DNA of 53,719 nucleotides from the NCBI RefSeq assembly GCF_014648435.1, contig NZ_BMRC01000047.1:1-53719 (forward strand), read 5' to 3'. Below are positions 49,110 to 53,719 of this stretch, one piece after another. Every line of letters begins with the position of its first letter. Positions within the stretch are counted from its first letter, which is position 1. Origin of the DNA: Nonomuraea spiralis. Its GTDB lineage: Bacteria; Actinomycetota; Actinomycetes; Streptosporangiales; Streptosporangiaceae. Made by a program: the position numbers and the translations under genes. The notes beneath the pieces are model-generated. The model had not been told where the DNA came from, searched no databases, and saw only the letters and a program-made list of their open reading frames with translations.

Positions 49110-49631
49110 ATGACGAATGCGCACATTCCGCTTGATGGCGAGCAGTGGCAGCCTGGAGACCTCGTCGTCGACGCCGACGGCGGCCTGTTCACGCGCGCGA
49201 GTGCGCAGGACCAGGACCGCGGCCTGCCATGGGGGCGGCCCAGGCACGCCGCCCGCCACACCGACGGGAGCACGCACGTGCCGGACGGCGAGGCGGGGGA
49301 GGAGGTGCCCGCCCGGCCGCTGACCCTGCTGCTGCGCGACGGCCGTCCCGTGTTGCCCGCCGTACCGGCCGACGCCGCGACGGTGCTCGGCACGCAGGCC
49401 CGGCAGACCGCGGCCCTGGCCGGCGTCGGCGGCCTGTTCCTCGCGGCCACCGCCTTCGACCCCGACGGCGCCGGGGATCCGAGGGCCGCCCGGCTCCGCG
49501 CCGACCTGCTGGACCACGTGGTCGTGGTGGACGGGGCCGAGGAGCTGGCGGCGATGTTCGGCGGCGCGGCCGACGGGCTGCTGGTCGAACTGGCGGAGTG
49601 GCACCGCCGCAGCATGGAGGAGAGCGCCTGA
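49110..49631 (+). CDS. Conserved-looking protein of unknown function
   Basis: 173 residues, soluble, no signal peptide, strongly acidic. It opens HIPLDGEQWQPGDLVVDADG and has a repetitive alternating beta-like front (about 10-85) and a helical tail (about 130-173, LLDHVVVVDGAEELAAMFGG and LAEWHRRSMEESA). No motif points to an enzyme. Codon use is like that of its neighbours, so it is a real gene. The start is divergent from the DUF523/DUF1722 gene and probably leaderless. Confidence 0.7.
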   Translation: MTNAHIPLDGEQWQPGDLVVDADGGLFTRASAQDQDRGLPWGRPRHAARHTDGSTHVPDGEAGEEVPARPLTLLLRDGRPVLPAVPADAATVLGTQARQTAALAGVGGLFLAATAFDPDGAGDPRAARLRADLLDHVVVVDGAEELAAMFGGAADGLLVELAEWHRRSMEESA

Positions 49632-49769
49632 CCGTCAAGCACGGGCGGCGCTGTCCCTTCCGCCACCGGTCACCGACCGTACAGAAGCGGCGCGGATGCG
49701 ACGATCGGCGCGCGAACGCGCACGACGGCCGACGGATGGCGGATGATCCCGGTGGAGGCGACCGACAGG

Positions 49770-50675
49770 ATGAACGGCATGGATCCCGAACTCGAAGCAT
49801 TCATCCCGCTGTTCCCCCGCGCCGACCTGACCGACCCGGTCGCCGAGCGCGGGAACTTCGCCGCGCTGGCCGCCGCCGTGCCGGGGCCGGACGTCGCCCA
49901 TCTGGAGATCGAGGACGTCACGGTGCCCGGCGACCCCGGCGTGCCGATCCGGGTCTACCGTCCCGAGCGGGCGCAGGGGGCCATCATCTGGCTGCACGGC
50001 GGCGGGTTCGTCATGGGCGACCTGGACACCGAGCATCCGTGGGCCGCCCGGCTCGCCGAGGGCTCCGGCGCGACGGTGATCTCCGTGGGCTACCGGCTGG
50101 CCCCCGAGAACCCGTTCCCGGCCGCCCTGGACGACGCCTACGCCGTCCTGACCTGGACCGCCGAGCATGCCCGCGAGCTGGGCGTGGACCCCGAACGGAT
50201 CGCCGTCGGCGGCCACAGCGCGGGCGGCGGGCTCGCGGCCGCGACGGCGCTGCGCGCGCGGGACGAGCAGGGCCCGCCCATCCGCTTCCAGCTCCTCAAT
50301 CAGCCGGGACTCGACGACCGGCAGGAGACCTGGTCGCAGCGGAACTTCACCGACACCCCCTGGATGAACCGCGACAAGGTCACCGCCTCCTGGCGCCACT
50401 ACCTGGGCGCCGCCCCCGCCACCCCGTACGCGGCCCCGGCGCGGGCCGGCGACCTGTCGGGCCTGCCACCGGCGTACGTCGCCACCGCCGAGCTGTGCCC
50501 CAACCGCGACGAGGACATCCTGTACGCGCTGCGCCTCCTCCAGTCCGGTGTGCCGGTCGAGCTGCACCAGTGGGCGGGCACGTTCCACGGGTCGCAGGCG
50601 ATCCTGTCGGCCGAGGTCTCGCAACGGCAGATCACCGAACTCGGCCTCACCCTGCGCCGCGCCCTGGCCCCCTGA
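49770..50675 (+). CDS. HSL-family alpha/beta hydrolase (esterase)
   Basis: About 301 residues, cytosolic. The oxyanion motif HGGGFVMGDLDTEHP, the nucleophile elbow VGGHSAGGGLAAA (GxSxG) and the GYRLAPENPFPAALDD stretch define the hormone-sensitive-lipase family. NRDEDILYALRL (Asp) and GTFHGSQ (His) complete the triad. ATG 49770 or 49779 are both possible. The stop lies 29 bases inside the convergent ATPase gene. Confidence 0.92.
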   Translation: MNGMDPELEAFIPLFPRADLTDPVAERGNFAALAAAVPGPDVAHLEIEDVTVPGDPGVPIRVYRPERAQGAIIWLHGGGFVMGDLDTEHPWAARLAEGSGATVISVGYRLAPENPFPAALDDAYAVLTWTAEHARELGVDPERIAVGGHSAGGGLAAATALRARDEQGPPIRFQLLNQPGLDDRQETWSQRNFTDTPWMNRDKVTASWRHYLGAAPATPYAAPARAGDLSGLPPAYVATAELCPNRDEDILYALRLLQSGVPVELHQWAGTFHGSQAILSAEVSQRQITELGLTLRRALAP

Positions 50676-51081
50676 CCCCGCCGACCGGTCGGGGGCGTTT
50701 CACGCGCAGGCGTACCTGGGAGGAGCCGGTGGTCCGGTTGATGGCGAATTCATCGCAGAGGTGGCGCATCACCCACAGGCCGTATCCGCCCGGCCCGGGC
50801 AGGGGGCGGACGTCGGGGCAGGCGTCCGGGCGCAGGCGGCCCGCGTGGTCGCCGACGTCGACGGTGAGGAAGTCGTCGTCGGTCCAGATACGCACCCAGC
50901 CTGCCCCGCCGGCGTGGTTGAGCACGTTGGTGACCGCCTCGTTGGCGGCCAGCGCGAGGTCGTCGCCCCGGTCGGGAGCGAGCCCGGCCTCGAGCGCGTG
51001 CCGGTGGACGAGTCGGCGCAGCCCCGCGAGGTCCCGGCTGATCGGCCAGGTCGCGGCGGCGCCGGAGGCCGGCTCGGACAT
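50647..51081 (-). CDS. RsbW-like ATP-binding (anti-sigma/serine kinase-type) protein
   Basis: 144 residues. The HATPase_c_2 fold reads DDLALAANEAVTNVLNHAGGAGWVRIW (N box), LTVDVGDHAGRLRPDA (G1 region) and GPGGYGLWVMRHLCDEFAI (G2). This is the small stand-alone anti-sigma/anti-anti-sigma kinase type frequent in actinomycetes. No sigma or STAS partner is nearby, so it is an orphan. GAGGGA precedes the ATG. The 3' end overlaps the esterase gene by 29 bases tail to tail. Confidence 0.88.
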   Translation of the reverse strand: MSEPASGAAATWPISRDLAGLRRLVHRHALEAGLAPDRGDDLALAANEAVTNVLNHAGGAGWVRIWTDDDFLTVDVGDHAGRLRPDACPDVRPLPGPGGYGLWVMRHLCDEFAINRTTGSSQVRLRVKRPRPVGGVRGPGRGAG

Positions 51082-51405
51082 CGGTCCCTCCTACCCGAGA
51101 TCACACACCGTGTGCCCATGATGACATCGGCCCGGTCATGCGCGCAGGCCGGGCGGAGCTGGAAGGGGCCGGAAGGGGCCGGTCCGTCCTGCCCGGGCGG
51201 CGGGGGTCCGCCGCCGTCCTCGGGGTGGGGATCGGAGCGGGCCGAGGGCGCCCGATATCTCGGGATATGGGACGCGAAAATTGGCATCGTTCCAAAAAAG
51301 GGGATTTATTCGAAAACCTGGATCGGTTGTTGGATCTTGCTCCATCGTTGGCGATGCAACGCGGCTCCGCTGCGGCGGAGGCGTACCGAGAGCCGAGGGA
51401 GTTCC
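51082..51405 (+). promoter_or_regulatory. 324-base upstream region of the GH71 gene
   Basis: An AT-richer island (about 51260-51345) is unusual for the window and includes AAAAAAG and GGGATTTATTCG. CATCG-TTGG-CGATG (51343-51356) is a short inverted repeat of the kind bound by LacI-type sugar repressors, 50 bases before the ATG. CCC-ATAT/ATAT-GGG arms lie near 51251-51271. No gene is visible. Confidence 0.4.
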
Positions 51406-53361
51406 ATGCTCAACCGATATCGGGCCCTGCCGGCCGCGGTGGCGATGCTCGCCGCGCTGGCGGGCACGGCCGTCGCCGTGCCCGCGCAGGCGTCCGCCGT
51501 CGCGCCCGTCACCGTGACGTTCGCCGCCGCGGAGGACGTGTTCGTCAGCCAGGCCGAGCCGGCGAAGAGCTTCGCCACCGCCACCTGGCTGAGCGTCTGC
51601 GGCACCGAGTGCGGCAGCGCCGCCGCGGGCCAGCGGGTCGGCCTGATCCGCTTCAAGGTCACCGGCATCCCCGAGGACGCCGAGGACGTCAAGGTCACCC
51701 TGGACGTCGTCTCCGCCAGGACGACCGACACCACCGTGTCGGCCCGGCCCGTGACCGGTTCGTGGACCGAGGCCGCCACGACCTGGAACACCCGGCCCGG
51801 GTTCGCCGCGGCGGCCGTGGCCTCGCACACCGGTTTCACCGCCGGTACGACGGCCAAGCTGGACGTGTCCGACGCCGTGACGGGCGACGGCACGTACGCC
51901 TTCGCGCTGACCGGCACGGACGCCACCGCGACCGTGCTGATGTCCTCGCGCGAGACCGGGAACCGCGGACCGAAGCTCACGGTCACCTACACCGAGGGCG
52001 GCGGCAAGCAGACGGACGGGCCGCTGCCGTTCGTCCTGCCGGGGACGGCGGCCCTGCGGGGGTCGGCCAAGAAGGTGTTCGTGCACTACTTCACCCCGTA
52101 TCCGGTCTCGCTGGACAACCAGGCGCCGGCCAGTGACTACTACGCCAGGAACTACCTCAAGCCGGACGGCGAGAGCGGCAAGCACGCCGCCTACGGTGGC
52201 CTGCTGCGTGACCGGCCGCTCGGGCGCGACCCGATCGCCGGCGACTACGCGCTGGCCGACTTCAAGACCGAAATCAGGCAGGCCGTCGCGGCCGGTCTGG
52301 ACGGGTTCACCGTGGACATCCTGTCGATCACCAGCGCGCACTGGACGCGGGTGCAGAACCTGATCAAGGCGGCCGAGGCCGTGGACCCCGGGTTCAAGAT
52401 CGTGCTCATGCCGGACACGAACGGCCTGGCCTCGGTGGACAGCGCCGCGTTCGCCACGGCGATGGCGAAGCTGGCCGCCTCGAAGTCGGTCTACCGGCTG
52501 GCGGACAACCGCCTGGTGGTGGCGCCGTTCAAGGCCGAGGGGCGCAGTGCCGCCTGGTGGGCCGACTGGATGAAGACGATGGAGACGCAGCATGGGATCA
52601 AGGTGGCCCTGGTGCCGTGCTTCCTCGACTTCAACAAGTACCGGGACGCGTTCGCCTCGATCAGCTACGGCTTCTCGAACTGGGGCAACCGCAACCCCGC
52701 GGCCAACTCCGCCCTGGGCGGCAACATCGACCGCGCGCACGACATGGGCAAGATCTGGATGCAGCCGGTGTCGATCCAGGACGAGCGCCCCAACCAGGGC
52801 ATCTTCGACGAGGCGGGCAACACCGAGAACCTGCGGGCGACGTGGAAGGGCGCGATCGACGGCAAGGCCGACTGGGTCCAGCTCACCACCTGGAACGACT
52901 ACTCGGAGAACACGCAGTTCGCGCCGTCCAGGAACGCCGGTTGGACGTACCTGGACATCAACGCCTACTACCTGACCTGCCACAAGCTCGGCTGCCCGAA
53001 GATCACGAACGACGCGGCGTACCTCACCCACCGGGTCCAGCCGGTCGCGGCGCAGCCCACCTTCGCGCAGACCAAGCTCATGAAGCTGCGCGGCGGCAGC
53101 ACGGCGGCGCGTGACACGGTCGAGGTGCTGACCATGCTGACGGCGGCGGCCAAGGTGTCGGTGACGATCGGCGGCACGACGCAGAGCTACGACGCGCCCG
53201 CCGGGGTGTCGGCCAGGACGTTCCCGCTGAGGACGGGGACCGCGTCGGCGACGGTCACCAGGGGGACGGCGACGGCGGCCAAGGTGGTCTCGCCGTACCC
53301 GGTCACGGCGACGCCGAACGTGCAGGACCTGCACTACCGCGCGGCCTCCAGCGAACGCTGA
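51406..53361 (+). CDS. Secreted GH71 alpha-1,3-glucanase with DNRLRE domain
   Basis: 651 residues. Signal peptide about 1-29 (LPAAVAMLAALAGTAVAV to QASA). Residues about 35-190 form a DNRLRE/CBM-like beta-sandwich (FAAAEDVFVSQAEPAKSF, LIRFKVTGIPEDAEDVKVTL, WTEAATTWNTRP). GH71 spans about 215-530: KKVFVHYFTPYPVSLDNQ, GLDGFTVDILSITSAHW, VYRLADNRLVVAPFKAE, WKGAIDGKADWVQLTTWNDYSENTQFAPS. A C-terminal beta domain follows (about 560-651). It should degrade alpha-1,3-glucan (mutan or fungal wall). The GAGGGA Shine-Dalgarno precedes ATG 51406. Confidence 0.9.
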   Translation: MLNRYRALPAAVAMLAALAGTAVAVPAQASAVAPVTVTFAAAEDVFVSQAEPAKSFATATWLSVCGTECGSAAAGQRVGLIRFKVTGIPEDAEDVKVTLDVVSARTTDTTVSARPVTGSWTEAATTWNTRPGFAAAAVASHTGFTAGTTAKLDVSDAVTGDGTYAFALTGTDATATVLMSSRETGNRGPKLTVTYTEGGGKQTDGPLPFVLPGTAALRGSAKKVFVHYFTPYPVSLDNQAPASDYYARNYLKPDGESGKHAAYGGLLRDRPLGRDPIAGDYALADFKTEIRQAVAAGLDGFTVDILSITSAHWTRVQNLIKAAEAVDPGFKIVLMPDTNGLASVDSAAFATAMAKLAASKSVYRLADNRLVVAPFKAEGRSAAWWADWMKTMETQHGIKVALVPCFLDFNKYRDAFASISYGFSNWGNRNPAANSALGGNIDRAHDMGKIWMQPVSIQDERPNQGIFDEAGNTENLRATWKGAIDGKADWVQLTTWNDYSENTQFAPSRNAGWTYLDINAYYLTCHKLGCPKITNDAAYLTHRVQPVAAQPTFAQTKLMKLRGGSTAARDTVEVLTMLTAAAKVSVTIGGTTQSYDAPAGVSARTFPLRTGTASATVTRGTATAAKVVSPYPVTATPNVQDLHYRAASSER

Positions 53362-53373
53362 CCGCATCGGCCG

Positions 53374-53404
53374 CCGGGGCCGCGTCACCATGGCGCGGCC
53401 CCGG
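53374..53404 (+). terminator. Terminator hairpin after the GH71 gene
   Basis: CCGGGGCCGCG (53374-53384), loop TCACCATGG, CGCGGCCCCGG (53394-53404): a perfect 11-base GC stem, 12 bases after the stop. Confidence 0.85.
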
Positions 53405-53492
53405 ACCGGTGTCCACGATCGGACACGCACTTTCGGGTTTCGGAGTTGACCGAGGCCGCCCCGCTGTGAAATAGTGAAGCCAGGCACTGAGG

Positions 53493-53541
53493 TTGACACT
53501 TATAGTAAGTGTGGACATTCGTTTGTAAATTGCGTTATGCT
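53493..53541 (+). promoter_or_regulatory. Promoter region of rpoB with inverted repeat
   Basis: ACACTTA-TAG-TAAGTGT (53496-53512) is a perfect seven-base inverted repeat that overlaps TTGACA (53493-53498). TGGACA (53512-53517), 18 bases, TATGCT (53536-53541) is a plausible promoter, giving a leader of about 85-90 bases before the TTG start. A CCCGG/CCGGG hairpin lies in that leader at about 53563-53580. GGAAGGA at 53622-53628 is the Shine-Dalgarno. Confidence 0.5.
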
Positions 53542-53634
53542 GCTGCCTCGCGCCGCCCGCAACGTCCCGGATTCCGTCCGGGCGTTTGGCGTGCGCGCAG
53601 TTCGATTCCATCCGCGCCCTCGGAAGGACATCTG

Positions 53635-53719
53635 TTGGCAGCCTCGCGCAACGCCTCCGCCGTACCCGCTGGTCCCCGTCGCGTTTCTTTCGCGCGTATC
53701 CAGGAGCCCCTCGAAGTTC
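53635..53719 (+). CDS. rpoB: RNA polymerase beta subunit, N-terminal end (partial)
   Basis: Only 28 codons lie in the window: TTG start, then AASRNASAVPAGPRR, then VSFARIQEPLEV. AASRNAS at the N-terminus and VSFARIxEPLEVPN are the standard beginning of actinomycete RpoB. GGAAGGA precedes the TTG. The gene before it is a GH71 glucanase rather than rplL or any ribosomal protein. Streptosporangiales such as Nonomuraea can carry a second, divergent rpoB; a paralogue is possible but cannot be decided from 28 residues. Confidence 0.88.
   Translation, partial: MAASRNASAVPAGPRRVSFARIQEPLEV

Overview
The window looks like chromosome of a high-GC actinomycete, most likely of the order Streptosporangiales (Nonomuraea-like). 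This is inferred from the GC-saturated third codon positions, GTG/TTG starts, many apparently leaderless genes, the GGGDMDF-type GroEL tail at the left edge and an actinomycete RpoB N-terminus at the right edge. The genus is a guess. I see no rRNA, tRNA, CRISPR array, transposase, integrase or attachment site. About 55 intact genes are present, plus four decayed or frameshifted ones.

Left part (1-19.4 kb): the end of groEL with a triplicated repeat on its stop codon; an aldo/keto reductase; a five-gene minus-strand unit (small membrane protein, MacB/FtsX-type ABC ATPase and permease, NarL-type kinase and regulator); a ProC-like reductase; a decayed alpha/beta hydrolase; a methyltransferase under a perfect palindrome; a membrane protein with a TetR; a GNAT acetyltransferase; an ECF41-type sigma factor facing a YceI gene across a mirror-image promoter; a ChbG-type deacetylase; an SGNH hydrolase; a cytochrome P450; a secreted CocE-type hydrolase; and a second two-component system.

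Middle (19.4-38.2 kb): a CPBP membrane protease with a TTA codon; a frameshifted secreted protein; two tandem carboxymuconolactone-decarboxylase-like proteins, one lacking its cysteines; an F420/FMN split-barrel protein; TetR with a TetX-like flavin monooxygenase; a methyltransferase under a MerR-type promoter; a quinone-oxidoreductase-like protein; an ABC-F ribosome-protection protein behind an attenuator-like leader; a decayed DUF1023 hydrolase; a third two-component system; an ABM protein, an NmrA-like SDR and a cupin; a class A flavin monooxygenase with divergent TetR; an alpha/beta hydrolase; and a DrrC/UvrA2-like ABC protein.

Right part (38.2-53.7 kb): an RmlD-like SDR, a VOC protein, a DUF2000-DinB fusion, a 14-TM MFS exporter, an XRE/MmyB regulator with a lipoprotein, a ChbG remnant, MarR with a nitroreductase, a small secreted protein, a SulP transporter fused to beta-carbonic anhydrase, a DUF523/DUF1722 protein, an unknown protein, an HSL-type esterase, an RsbW-like ATPase, a secreted GH71 alpha-1,3-glucanase and the start of an rpoB gene that is not preceded by rplL.

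The shared theme is stress and xenobiotic defence: ribosome protection, drug-site clearance, drug export, flavin-dependent drug modification, methyltransferases and nitroreduction. Each is paired with its own local sensor (TetR, MarR, XRE, MerR-type site, two-component systems, ECF41 sigma). It is not an obvious biosynthetic gene cluster: there is no PKS, NRPS, terpene or RiPP core gene. The most informative signals are the ECF41 mirror promoter and its possible remote target, the ABC-F leader, the 19-bp-spacer promoter, the cysteine-less decarboxylase paralogue, the DUF2000-DinB fusion and the isolated rpoB.
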